Origin: Scedosporium boydii
Taxonomy: Eukaryota > Ascomycota > Sordariomycetes > Microascales > Microascaceae
Length of the DNA stretch: 64,000 bases
Direction: 5' to 3'
Assembly: GCA_002221725.1 (NCBI GenBank)
Contig: NJFT01000166.1
Location: 27,575 to 91,574, forward strand
Under the pieces are notes generated by a model that was given only the letters and a program-made list of their open reading frames with translations, did not search any database and was not told where the DNA came from. Both the position numbers and the translations under genes were made by a program. The number at the start of each line of letters is the position of its first letter. Position 1 is the first letter of the stretch. This document shows, in pieces, positions 36,553 through 48,369 of the stretch.

Positions 36553-39500
36553 ATGGACCCTGTTACCACAATCGGCCTTGTTTCGGGGATTCTCTCATTC
36601 GTCAATGCGGCGGGGAAGATTCTGAAACTATCATGGGCGCTTTACAATTCGGCCGAAGGGTCTTCAGAAGAGACAGAAATGCGTTTGAAGCTGGCCGATA
36701 GCATGGCTGTTATATTGAAGCGATTAAGTCCTCCAAACCAGTCTGCCATGGCCGAAGAGGACAGAGCTCTTGTCACTCTAGCTCAGGAGTGCAACAGACT
36801 ATCAAATGACATCAGAGAAGAGCTGCAAAGCCTTAGGCCCAAACGGCGCAAATCCAAGGCTCGGAGCAGCCTTGCGGCCCTGAAAACATTAATGGTGGAG
36901 CCGAAGATCAGAAATCTGGAGCAGCAGCTTCAAAGATGCCGCGATCAGCTTCATTTCTACGTCTCCACCTTGTCGAGGTAAGTACCTGTGTACCTTAACG
37001 GATTACAAGGTCTTCTAAAGGATATAGTGACTAACTCAACGGTGCAAGTGAAAATCTCAAGGCACTACTTGCCACATCTAAAGAAGATGGATCAAAGTTG
37101 ACTCGACTCGAGCTCTCCATCACCCAACTAAGACAGACTTTACAAAGCATGACGGCCATGAGGGACGACTCCATCAGCGATCAAATCTTGAACCAGTTAA
37201 AAACCTTGCTACATGTCGGGCAGGACACGCTAAATGAGGTCGCCCAAGATCGTATCCTAAGAGGGATCAAGGGAGGCTTCAACGATATATCCTATCGCTA
37301 CCAGAGCATCGATAAACCATTTAAAGACACATTCGAATGGATTTTGGACCTCGGCAGCAAGTCTCCAGAGGCTACCAAGTTCACCCAGTGGCTATCGTCA
37401 GGAGACGGTATTTTCCACATATGTGGGAAGCTCGGCTCGGGGAAGTCTACGCTGAGTAAGTGAAAATACCTTATGCCTTCGTTATATTTACGACCTCCCT
37501 GAAGACTGACTTATACCAGTGAAGAAGCTATGTACGCATGAGCGGACTAGAATAGAGCTCGAGAAGTGGATGAGTAAGTCCAACCCATAGAGGAAATGTC
37601 TCACCTTTTTTTTCATTAGCTAACGACTTTTTCAGGAGCTAAAGGAGGGAGAAGACTGATAATAGCATACTTCTTCTTTTGTTCCCTTGGCTCAGATCCC
37701 CGACAGAAGTCTTTGATGGGCCTCTACCGAACTCTACTCTACCAAATCTTGACAGCAAGCCCAGGTCTCATACAGTTTCTTCTCCCGGATCAGTGGGTTA
37801 AGGCTCTTTCACAGCAGAAGGTTCATTCAGCATTCGAGATACTTGACGAGGAAATTAAGCGTGCTTTCGAACGTCTGGCGAAGCAGCGCGATCGCGAAAC
37901 CCTTGATGGATGCTATTTCAGCTTCTTTATCGATGGTCTCGACGAATATCAGGCGACCACCTCCATCGACCGTCGCGAGATGGTACATACCCTATTAGAT
38001 GTGGCCAACAGCGCCTCCAGTAGCTTTAAGATATGTGTGTCGAGTCGTATGGAGAACCCGTTCATGGACATATTCTCTGAGGACATCAGGCTCTATCTTC
38101 ACGAGCTGACAAGGGCAGACATGGATGAATATGTTCAGGGAAATCTGCAACATGTCGGAACGCAGAATGAATGCCGACAACTCGCCTCATCTATCACCAC
38201 GAAGGCAGAGGGTGTGTTCCTCTGGGTTGTCCTAGTTGTTCAAAATATTCGTAAACAGTCAGATGATGGGGCTAGGTTTTCTCAGCTATTAGCTGAGATT
38301 CAGTCACTCCCGGTCGAGCTGAACGAACTATTCCAACGAATTCTGGATACTCTTGGAATACGACATCGCCGGATGGCGAGCCACACCGTCTCCCTTCTCC
38401 TTTTCCTGGATAAGATCCAAAAGGTCAAAAAGATGCAGTTATGGCTGAACCTGAGCGATTTCTACTTCCTTGAGGACTACGAATCCGACCTACGGTTCGC
38501 TGAAAGTGAGAGATTTCCAGGGCAGGGTTACGAGTCAGTCAAGGAGAGCGAAGTTCGTGCTAGGAGGCAACTAAGGGGCGTCTGCAGAGGACTTGTGGAA
38601 GCAAATATCGACACAGACCTCGACTTCATCCATCGCTCCGTACGGGACTTTTTCCAGCAGAAGAAGGTTCTGGTCGAAATGCACGACGAGTCTTTCAACA
38701 ACCTGGAAGCGCTGTCCCAACTAAAACTCGCGAGCATAAAGCAATATTGGTGGGATACAGAACGACAGAATGGGAATAAAGATGTTGAAGTAATGAAGGT
38801 GGAAGAGGGGATTCTCAGCCGTCATTCAAAACTGGTCGCATGCCTCCTCGAACTACGACGACAGCAACAGCTCGACGCACCGCCTTTTGGCTTCTTTAAA
38901 TCTCTTGATACCATTCCCCAACTCTCCGTGAGCGCAATGATGAGCCGCGCGTTGATTTCCAACAAGACCGCATTTCGAATCAATCTTTCCTGCGGAAAAT
39001 ACCTGGAGTACCCGACTAAAGAGCTACGCGATCGGTTCGAAATCCTGCCGTACTCACACTATGAAATCTGCCACACCTCGCGAGTTCGACATATATCGAT
39101 AGATTATTGCGGCGGAATGCCCCGAGAGTGTGTCAATGACAGCCTATACTGGAGAAAGAAGGACGACAAGTCTGATACCGAGATCTCGGCGGTGCCATGG
39201 AGGCCATACGACGAAGAAGTTGATGATCGAGAAGACTACTCGACCGCCGTGATCTCACCTCTCTTCACCGAACTGTGTTCAGGGCGACTAGAGTATCCAC
39301 TATGGAGGATCTCACGCCTCAACGAAATGCCTCTAGAATCTGACGCCCTCGTCATGCTTTCCTACTACGCGATAGCAACCGGCATCGGCCGAAGTTGGAA
39401 TCGCGAATCGGACGTTAACGAAAATGCTTTGAAAGTCGCAGGCCTCTGTTTCTTGGAATATCTTTTCAAACAGCAAATTCTGTCTCCAAACTTTCTAACT

Positions 39501-40202
39501 CGCCTGGCGTTCGGCGGCGAGTTCGGCATCGTCCGCATTGCTGCCGGAAACCAGCGATTGTCCCTCTGGCAGCATTTTCTCTGTTGGTGGGCTGCTGTGG
39601 CTGCCGCATCCGGCGATTTTGAGGAGGGTAATCCTAGGTATTACGATGGGCAATCCGAAAGAAGTCTCATGCTGAACTCATCAAAGGGAGGTACCGCTTC
39701 TGATGATGAGCAGTCCCAAACTAGCCTCGAACTGGATTCGGCAGAGGGAGATACTAGTTCTGATGATTATCCCCCACGCGACCATTTTGAGCAGTACGAG
39801 GCAGGTTTGGTGCTGGAATGCTTCATAAGAAACGGCGCAGATCTGTACCTGGCGCTCAAAATTGAGGATGGAAGGGAGATTCCAACCGGTGCAGATGATG
39901 CGTGGTTGGCATATACCATGGAGATGATCCCTGATAGTGGGAAACCGCTAGAGCTGGACGTGGCGGTAAACATTGGAACTCGACTGTTAGTCGACAGTTA
40001 TCCGTATGGATCAGTGAAGCAGCGGTGGGAGGAAACATGCGGTGACAAGAGGTTGCGTCAGCCATTGCCGAGTTCAGCACTCTCTGTGAGAGATTGGGTC
40101 GAACGTTCTCGGCTACCGAATAAGCACGCCCTTTTGAGGTTGATAGATGAGAAGTCGGGAGTCGCAGAAGCGGACGCTGTACTGGTATCTGACGAAAGCT
40201 AG
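36553..40202 (+). CDS. NACHT STAND (NLR-like) protein with helical N-terminal domain
   Basis: Four exons (36553-36977, 37049-37455, 37520-37573, 37636-40202) give 1,150 residues in one frame. Residues 1-about 140 form a helical N-terminal domain of the fungal STAND type ('MDPVTTIGLVSGILSF'), followed by a coiled coil. The NTPase has Walker A 'GKLGSGKSTL' split by an intron and Walker B 'FFIDGLDEYQ', then 'ICVSSRMENPFMDIF' and a winged-helix-like region ending 'LDFIHRSVRDFFQQKKV'. The long C-terminus (about 500 residues) has no WD40, ankyrin or TPR repeats but carries a degenerate acidic duplication at 39646-39768. By family, it should oligomerise on binding a ligand and signal through its N-terminus, as in non-self recognition. 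Ligand and partner are unknown. Confidence 0.93.
39646..39768 (+). repeat. Degenerate in-frame duplication inside the STAND gene
   Basis: Two adjacent coding units of about 20 codons: SERSLMLNSSKGGTASDDE is followed by SQTSLELDSAEGDTSSDDY. Both share S-x-x-S-L-x-L-[ND]-S-[SA]-x-G-x-T-[AS]-S-D-D. A recent in-frame tandem duplication is the simplest reading. Confidence 0.7.
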
Positions 40203-41896
40203 GACGAATAGGGAGACGCGCAGCCAGAAAGAGAAGCAGTCTCGCAACAAGTGCTTTAACTTTCAACTAGGAATATAGAAACTGTCATTACATCATGTCA
40301 ACCGATTCCAATATCCATTTCACTGTCACCTCCAATTTCCCAGTGCCGATCCCGAAGCCGGGTCCAATGTCCATCCTGTATCGAACCCAGCGCATCAGTC
40401 AGCTCGAGTGAACTTCGATGGAAACTGAGCTGCCTGCAATCAAGCTTTCGAGCGACTTCTTAGGGGCTAAGCTCACTTGGCCATCTAGCTAGCCTCATCC
40501 GACTCCTACTTCGTATCCGTCATGGGGTGTTTCTTGAAGCCAGCCTCCATGCTCTCTTTGATAGCGTGCTTGTCGTAGAACTCGTCCAGAGCCCAGTTCA
40601 GATCTGCTTCTTGCTCAACATTCCCGTCTTGTCACGCGATATTGCGAGTGCCTTCGTATCCTCAAGAGTCATACCGCGAGACGGCTACAAAGTGAAGTCG
40701 AGCAGCACGTCTTGGAGAAGAATTAGATGGCGCGGGATTGGCGTTCCTGAATGCATTCAGAGTGTCTAGTTTATGCGTAGCAAATATGAGGGGATGTCGA
40801 AGAAACAGGTAAGCTAGATTTGACGCCGATTATGGACTAGAGAATTTCACCGTGGCAGGGCTTATCGCATGATAGGGACCACAGAATTCTCATCGAGGCC
40901 ATGCGAAGAGCCCGATAACATTCTGGTCATCAGGTTAGTCGAGAGTGGTAAGCAAATTCCTCTTGCGCCTAGTCTGTTGCAGCTCTGACGTCTAGCCATG
41001 ACTCACTGTTGTATTCGCGAGCATGTATGGCGGCATAATATCGGGCGATTAACGAATAGACTGGGTTGAAAGTAGCAGCTAAAACTGTATCGTCCTCTTC
41101 TTGGGCCGCTACCGGGGCAGTCCGAGTCTCAACTACGACTCCGCTGGTCTGCCTCAACCCCTTCCTCTGGAGGCGTAGGCTCCCAAGCCACAGACACCGA
41201 CACCATGATGATCTATTCCCCGTGCCCACACCATTAGTTTAACCATGGCCACGTAGAAAATTACCATTTGCTCCGGAAGTGCCGGTAAAATGGCTATGTT
41301 CTAGATTCAGCTGTCATGGGCTGCCATCAATCTTCGTTAGAGTTCCATTTAGTGTATTTAACCAGTTATTTCCGGCATGGCTCCGTAAACAATTATAATG
41401 CCTCTCTATTTTCCCTATGAATATTCAGTATACCGATACCAGAAGCCTTAAGATTTATCGTACTTGTTAGGTATATAGATTTTTTTTCAACCCCGGTCTC
41501 TGCAATACCACCGCGATCCTATGATGTATGCCCGAAACTAGGTCCGTAAAAATATCCCTAGCCAGCTTTTCTTTATGCTAGCGAAAGTGGTAAGAATCGT
41601 TACGGTGGTCAAAAATGAGGCACTGTGCCTTGGCTTTGTTTTGGGCTCCCATGTTCCCAAATGTAGTCTGGTTTACTTTGCTCACCCCTCTCAGCCTTGC
41701 TCAGCTCTCGCGTCAGCCCGGACAATACCAGAGCTCAGCTTTGAATCCGAAAATGGACATTGGTGTGCGCACTTTTCATCTGCGTTTCTGCCGGCATTTT
41801 CATCTCAACCAAGTTAGAGCACATCGTCTCAGTGTATTCTTCTCTCAAAACAAAGCTTGCATTCACGTTTGGATAGACTTGGACACCAGCAGTGAA
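40203..41896. other. Gene-poor stretch with dispersed-repeat motifs
   Basis: About 1.7 kb. Short open frames only. Between 41660 and 41795 are CTCACCCCTC/GCTCAGC motifs and a cgcactttt end, similar to repeat fragments A and C but inverted. No gene is supported. Confidence 0.4.
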
Positions 41897-42476
41897 ATGC
41901 CGACATTGATTGCATCCCTTGTTGCCGCCGCCGCCGCGGTCTCTGCTTTATCATATAATGTAAGATAAACTTTTACCGCTTCTCAAGGAACACCTGAGGC
42001 TTGCGGGCTTCACCAATTTACTCACACTCTATCATGTTCAGGGCGCCTCTCCGGTTCGTCAAGTAATTGCGAATCTCAAAGCGGTCAGCCCTGGCGACAG
42101 CTTCATCCATCTCGGGTCGGACGGGGCCTTGCGTGTCTTTACGCCTGACTTCCAAGTTTCGGACGTCGCCCCTCTCGATCCGACTCAGATTGCCGAACTT
42201 TTCCAGATTCTCCCGGCTACTGAGGGCGGCCCCGATTTTACGGGCGTGGATGGCCGCAATGCTCCCGAGTCGACGCTGAGAGAGCCGTCGGACAGGATCG
42301 TCGCCGAAGCAGCGGAGATGATCCAGAAGACCTCCGCGCAGATGGAATCGCCAAACGTGAACACGCTGCAAGCAAGACAGAGGGGTTGTTGGGATGTACT
42401 TTGTCTAACGGGGGAGTTTTGCGACTCTATTGGCTGCCAGGTTTGCGTGGGTTGGGTTATCGGAAACTGCACCTAA
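41897..42476 (+). CDS. Small secreted cysteine-rich protein, effector-like
   Basis: ATG 41897 encodes a signal peptide (MPTLIASLVAAAAAVSAL) at the end of exon 1; an intron of about 80 bp (GTAAGA..TTCAG) joins 'GASPVRQVIANLKAVSPGD'. The mature protein is about 140 residues. A long acidic middle is followed by a compact C-terminal module with six Cys in 33 residues (pattern C-x4-C-x5-C-x4-C-x2-C-x7-C), ending GNCT. All six sit after a basic 'QARQR' that could be a Kex2-like processing site. No TM segment or GPI signal is seen. I know no characterised homologue. Candidate secreted effector or antimicrobial peptide precursor, by inference. Confidence 0.7.
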
Positions 42477-44892
42477 GAAGTCTGAGAACCACGCAAAACA
42501 GACGGTTACTTGGAACGGTTGTTTTGAGAGTAATTTAACTAGGAGAGAGCACGTCTTTAGTCAAATTCACCTCCCTTTGTATTCCGAACCTCTTCGGCCT
42601 CCTTCAGAGCGCCACCACAAGATACTGCGGCCGGGTCGCCCTATCGGATGACCCTATTCATGGCATACAACGCCGCAACGCACATCCACCGTAGGGACGA
42701 AGGCCAAAAGTAACTCCTAGTTGATGTATCGTGAGTTCGAGGCATTCTTTTACCTGGTCAATGATTGCCTCCGGCCTAAGCCTACGAAACGGCGACGAGG
42801 ACTCCGGGGTGTACATTCGTCTACTCAAGCAGAAAGAGACTTGGTGTTTCAGCAATGCTAACGGGCAGGGGTTCCTGAACTAGCACTAATATTAAGTGTA
42901 CAGCTAATACTAGGTCTACTACTTCGTAGAGGTGATGCCTTTATTGTCATGTTGCATAGTGGCCACTAACACTGCCTCGGGTCCTCCTCACAGTGCCCGT
43001 TCAACTGGCTGGCTCAGTCACCTCGACAAAACGACGACAGGATAGACAAAGATTCTGTTTAGCGCAAACTGTTCTAGCCCAGAGAACAGGTGTAGTGTAC
43101 TCTTGGGACTGGAAGGAACTGGAGCAATTGGCTCGCCCCACCCGGGTGCCATGGTAATTTGCCGTCTAAATCGTTGTTCTTACAGCCAGCCTTCGTAGCT
43201 ACGTCCGAACAGGAAAAGTTTCCAGTTTAGTGAAGAGACGACCGGCGGTCTAGATATCCTGTGACGGCCGATTGGCGGATAATGGGAACTGCGGCTGCAT
43301 GTGATATATATCTTGATCCCACATCAGGTGCAGATTTCCTGCATTTTATCAACTGCACCATCTCCCAACGGCAAAACTACCGGAACAGGGCTCAACTTTC
43401 CCACCCCGTTCGGTTGGTTCAGGGTGCTACCCAAGGGAAATATACATTATTAGCTACATATATACTACAGTAGTCTCAGCGACTCTTCTGTCCGAAGATG
43501 GACTTTCATTGGCCGAGTTCCGGTAATATAGGGCATCATGGACCCATGTAGTAGGTGTCCTCGCCCACACATTGGATCAGACAGGGAAGTTAAGTTCCCG
43601 AGTGCGGGGTGCGTGAAGAGTTGCCTGGGATCAAGCCATGTGAGATACGGTAACATAGGAGCCTCAGGGTGGGAGGTAATTCAACCAACTGGCTGTGTGG
43701 CGGTTTCTGATGCTGAAAGTGGATCCGGGAAAGGCTTACTTGCGTATCGCAGTAAGCCCTGCCTTCGGGGCTGGATACTATGCCAGATATGGCATGAATA
43801 CCTTTTCGGGCTTTTCCCATGCACACCATCAGCCCATTCATATTCGCTGGAATACAACGTTGTCAGCAGAACCAACCGGGGTTGCATTGAATTCATAAAC
43901 ATATACGTCGTAGGTAAATAAAAGTACCAGGCGCGGTGAGGACCTAGTTAGCCAACCTCTATTCGTGACCCGTCATTCGTTACGGTGTCTTGGACTTGAG
44001 GTGGTATGGCCCCCAGCTCACGTAAGGTGTGCAACGGACGCATCCGAGTGCCCCAAGTTCATACGGAAGAGTCATTCACAAGCGGGTGTCATGCCGAAGA
44101 GCAAGCATGTGTTCTTGCACTGTCAGTTTGAGATTCCCTGCGGCCCGGATGCCTAGGGTGAATTCACGCGGTCCAGTTGGTTCCGGGGTGAAGGCCAGGA
44201 GTAGACTGTGCAATATGTGGCACCATGGCTTCCCGACTAGCACACAAGCTGTGAGTCGCGTGGGGGACGACCCAAGGGATAGTGCGTATGATAGGTCTAG
44301 AGGAGCAGGAACATGGTGAAGACAGTGGCGGAGCCCTGAGTATCTCGTATTTGGTTGAGATGCTAGGAGAAAGCTGCTTTAACATTCCCGCAAGGCCTCA
44401 GATTCTTCTCGGTGAACTTCAGTAAGAGATCAATTCTCCCATACCGCCTCCGATAAATAGGCTCGTTCAGGGGCATGCGAAGCACAAACGTTTCTCAACT
44501 CGGTTAGGGTTTGGCCAAGTGCGAAGTTATTGATATAAGCCGCATATCGACCTGGGGCTACCGAGATTTCGGGCCTATTTGCTTGCCTAATCATTGGTAG
44601 TAAAACCAGCCACGGAGGCAGCTTATTGTGAATTCCCAAAGAGGAAATATTTCCCAAGAGTCTTCGAGACTCGGACACCAGTCAAATACTTAATAGAAGA
44701 CCTCGCTTTGCTTAATACTCTATTCTACAGAGAGTATCCGAAGTATATAAACAAGTTTATCTCCCGAGTCGGACTACGTTTCCATCCGCAGGATAACACT
44801 TAGTCCCATTGCCTCTACTCCATTGCTTTCTAGTATCAGTAGGTATCATTTTCCGCAAATGGGGACATGCTCTAATCCCGGTTTACCAGACG
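42477..44892. other. Gene-poor stretch, no supported gene
   Basis: About 2.4 kb with scattered short open frames on both strands and no domain I recognise. A TATATAAA box at 44744-44751 lies about 140 bp before the next gene and probably belongs to its promoter. Confidence 0.4.
44744..44751 (+). promoter_or_regulatory. TATA box upstream of secreted-protein gene
   Basis: TATATAAA about 142 bp upstream of ATG 44893, a usual distance in fungi when a 5' leader of about 100 nt is allowed. Identified by consensus only. Confidence 0.4.
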
Positions 44893-45357
44893 ATGGTTTC
44901 ATTCTCCAAGATCTCTATTTTGGTGGTCACTGCTGTAGCGCAGCTACACTCCGGGGCTACCGCAGCGCCAGTCAACGAAACCAGCTCCGGGTTGTCGGCA
45001 CGAGCGGATCCTGACAGATGGGAGTGCTACCCTAGTGACTTCTGGTGGGCAACTGAGGCCATGATGAACGACGCTCGGGACAAATTTTGTGCCGATCTTG
45101 CAGCGGTTCACCAACCGCTTGGGGGTCATTATACCCAGTCCAGGGCCTACTGGTATAACCACAACCAGTACTTTTCTGTCAAGATTTGGCTCGACTTCGT
45201 CAACGACAAGGATCTCTATCATTTCATCACTCTGCAAACATGCAAGGATAGAATGTCAGAAAACATAAAATGTAATGTGGACGGCAAGAAGTGGGGGGGT
45301 TGGCACAGGTTTGAGAATCAGAAAACGCACTACGCCATGGGAGTTACAGGCCCCTGA
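44893..45357 (+). CDS. Small secreted protein, unknown family
   Basis: ATG 44893 (MVSFSKISILVVTAVAQL) gives a clear signal peptide with cleavage expected near ATAAP, and 154 residues in all. An in-frame ATG at 44809 would spoil the signal peptide. The mature part is rich in Trp, Tyr and His and has four Cys (WECYP, FCADL, TCKDR, IKCNV), likely two disulfides. No TM or GPI signal is present. No introns. It belongs to no family I can name; a secreted effector or wall-associated protein is possible. It lies in a gene-poor stretch, as such genes often do. Confidence 0.6.
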   Translation: MVSFSKISILVVTAVAQLHSGATAAPVNETSSGLSARADPDRWECYPSDFWWATEAMMNDARDKFCADLAAVHQPLGGHYTQSRAYWYNHNQYFSVKIWLDFVNDKDLYHFITLQTCKDRMSENIKCNVDGKKWGGWHRFENQKTHYAMGVTGP

Positions 45358-45421
45358 GCAGTGGCAGGCATATTCGATCTGCCTTGATTCTGAATTGGAG
45401 TGTGATACGGCGGAGAGAGAG

Positions 45422-45439
45422 GTGTGTGTGTGTGTGTGT
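45422..45439. repeat. TG dinucleotide microsatellite
   Basis: About nine GT units just downstream of the secreted-protein stop codon. Confidence 0.8.
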
Positions 45440-45748
45440 TTTGAGGGTCTCGCCTTGGACGACGAGAGCATATCGGGGACTCGGACCAGTATTGTACTTT
45501 TCCTGTGGTACTAAATAGGGATTACCAGTCCTAAGTTGGAGATGCCTATAAATCGGTACCGTCTCACGCGAAGAACGGCGCTTGTTCTATCGGATCCACC
45601 CTAGAATGCGGAAATTCTTCATGACTAGATTAGGGACATGTGTACGTTGTAATATTGCCTTGAGATCACGACTTGACGTCTGCGAGAAGATGTCGGGTTT
45701 TTCCATTCCTCGCTATTATGTTGTCCTATTATGGCTCCTTTTTTAGCT

Positions 45749-47755
45749 CTACTCCGGGATCACATGTTCGCTAGCCGGCACTCCCGCCTTCCAGTGATAC
45801 GCGGCCGCCGCGTGTTCGTCAATGGGGTATTTCTGGCCCGCCCGCCCGTAAAAGTTCTCTCGGTATGTTCCTTGCGGCACCGCGTAATCGTCCCAGAAGA
45901 GGCCGCGTTTGCGGAGTTCTGGAAGCAGCAGCTCGATGATATCCTTGAAGGATTGGGGGAACAGAACGTACCCCTGTGTTTTTGGCCAAGGGTCAGCCTA
46001 TACTTCCGAAATTTCTCTTTCTTCCTACATTTGTACTTACAAAGTTGAAACCATCAACATCGGCCACGTTAATCCAGGTTTCGAGGTCATCGGCGACCTT
46101 CTCGGGGGTCCCTACGAGGAGGGGTCCATTGCCTCCTAGCCGGATATGCTTGGCGATGGTGTGCTTCGTCCACTTTGAGTCTTGAGGCGAAAATTGGGCG
46201 TAGGCCCTGACGGTGGATCTGTGGTATGAGTAGATAATTAGCCAGTATTCCGACGGGAGACGTAATTGTCTTTTCCCATGTTGACTCAATGCTTACCTCA
46301 CGGCGTTGCTTTCCACCTCTCGCAACTCCTCGTCATCACCATACTCGTTCAGGTCGATGCCCGTCCATCCCGCGAAAAGCGCCAAGGCACCCTCATCCGA
46401 CGCATACTTCTCCGCCTCCTTGTACTTCTCCAATGCCTCCTCCTCAGTCCTACCCAAGATAGGCGTCACCAGCGCTAACACCTTCATGTTGCTGGGGTCC
46501 CTCCCGAACTCCTCCTTCGCCAGCTGCCTGATCTCCGCGATGCTCTTGGCAGGGACATTGGGCGCATGGGCGGACACGAAGATGGCCTCGGCGTGCTGGG
46601 CTGCAAAGTGCTTCCCCGCGCGGGATGTTCCCGCCTGCAGCACGAGGGGTAGACGCTGGGGGCTCGGTTGGACGATATGCGGGCCGGGGACGGTGAAGAA
46701 TTTGCCTTCGTGGTTGATTTCTCGCACGAGTTCCGGCGCAGTATAGATGCTCTTTTCGCGGTCGAGCTGGACGGCGTCGTCGCGCCACGAGGAGAGGAAG
46801 AGCTTGTACATAACCTTGACGTACTCCTCGGCTTGGGCGTAGCGGTCATCGTGCTGAGTTGGGTTGTTTAGTTATGCTCAGCTTCCACAACACGATGGTA
46901 CTTACGGCCGGCTGTTCGGTTCGTCCCAAATTACGGGCTGCAGAATCGAGATAACCTGTTACGATCTGCGATTTGGTGTTAGAAACTTGACGATGTGCGC
47001 CATGCAACATTGACAGTGAGACCTACGTTCCAGCCAAGGCTGCGCATGCTCTATTAGCCCATTTACTCTGATAAGGTTTGCCTATTATTGCCTTGTGGGA
47101 AAATAAAGAAATGAAAGAGGGAAATCTTGGACACACGTACCGCCCCTTTGTAAGGTGGTCGACAGTGGACAACCGTCTCGCAAGGTGATAGGGCTGCTCA
47201 TATGTAGTGGAGACGGTCACTCCAAACCCAATGCTCTTGGTCGCTGCGGCCATGGCAGGAATCACGGAGAGGGGCTCGTTCACAGGCCATTGCGCACCGG
47301 TGATAATGGCCGGATCTAAGGACTTCTTATAGACGTTGTAGCCTCCTGCATACCAGGTGAAGGATTGATGTTAGAGCTGAGGACGACCATTACAGATAGA
47401 AGTTAATACTGGTTCCAACTCCCAAGGAGTGGATCTGTCAAATATTCAATCAATTGAAGTTATCTTACCAAGCACATCGGCGATGAAGATGCCATGGAAT
47501 TTTGCCTCCTCGAGGGTCTTGGCTAGCTCAACCCAGTGTTCGACGTCGGTGAATTTCCATGACTGGTCGTCTGGGTGGCGCCAGAGTCCTGGGGACTGGT
47601 GACCGCTACCTAGATGATGGCGGATTTATGCGTTAGCAGCTTGGCACTCCTGCAACTGGTGAAGAGGGCGGTTGAGTTTAGTACCTACACATCTCAACGA
47701 ATGCATTGACAACCAGGCTCTTCTTGCGGCCATTGTTTCCCGATGTGGATGACAT
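45749..47755 (-). CDS. FMNH2-dependent monooxygenase, NtaA/SnaA/DszA type (luciferase-like)
   Basis: About eight exons. It starts MSSTSGNNGRKKSLVVNAFV, then 'SPGLWRHPDDQSW' and 'AKFHGIFIADVLG', the family's first TIM-barrel strands. Middle exons give 'EPLSVIPAMAAATKSIGFG' and 'TYEQPYHLARRLSTVDHL', then the near-invariant 'AWNIVTGYLDSAARNLG'. The large exon has 'LPLVLQAGTSRAGKHFAAQH' and the last exons 'GTPEKVADDLETWINVADVD', ending 'ASEHVIPE'. The enzyme uses reduced flavin from a partner reductase to oxidise a small substrate such as an aminocarboxylate or sulfur compound; the true substrate is unknown. Its neighbour upstream on the same strand is a transporter (48370-50225), which may supply the substrate. 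No lesion was seen in the exons checked. Confidence 0.92.
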
Positions 47756-48369
47756 GGCTCGTGAATTGAACTGGGTGGCTCGTTTCGATGGTGGTGACTT
47801 GTAAGCTGGGTTGGAACTGGGACTCCTTCTGGAATGATGATGACGACAGCTCAAGTTGACTCGGACTTGCCAGGGTTTCTCAGGGACATGGGTGCATGCA
47901 GGGCACGGGCATATAAAGGAACGGGATATTTTCTGTATTTAATTTTTCAATGATTACTTATTACGACACATTGACACACTCGCGCCGTTGTCCCTGTCCC
48001 TGGTTCGTCCGCCTAAACCATCATGGTGCCTGTCACGAACGTATCATTCGTGATGGTGCAATCATGGATCGGGATGAGGAATCGCGTGCGTCGTGGGGCT
48101 CTTGATGTGGGGAAAATGCCGAGTTGCGTCTCTGCAGCTCCGTGGCTTGGGCGCCCGGGATTTTTCAAGAGGCGTTTTTGATTTCTATTCTGGACGCGCA
48201 CTAGTCGGAAGAAAAGGAAATGTACCAATTACTTGATATTTATCTATGAAGCTCTCTTTTCCCTCGATCTTGCTTGAAGTCTTAGACCGCATCCAGCCGC
48301 AGTCGAGTAATACAAAATAGTTGATCCACTTGAGTCTAAGGTTGGAACTGCCCGGTTGGTTGGTAGCAT
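47756..48369. other. Intergenic between two minus-strand genes
   Basis: About 610 bp that should hold the monooxygenase promoter and the transporter's 3' UTR. No gene is seen. Confidence 0.5.

Noticed and set aside
40500..40770. Plus-strand frame with HGVFLEASLHALFDS, like the end of an HNH_2 domain
   Set aside because: One short similarity (G.L....H.LFD) without the HNH core or flanking domain. Could be chance.
43530..43680. 5S rRNA-like stretch (gatcagacagggaagttaag ... gcctgggatcaagcc)
   Set aside because: Short blocks resemble 5S box A and the GCCTGGGA end, but spacing is about 7 nt short and I could not build helices I-III. The resemblance to ascomycete 5S is weak, so it is not called.
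43539..43921. Plus-strand frame MDPCSRCPRP as a Zn2Cys6-like start
   Set aside because: Cysteine spacing does not fit C-x2-C-x6-C...C-x2-C-x6-C, and no further exon is found.
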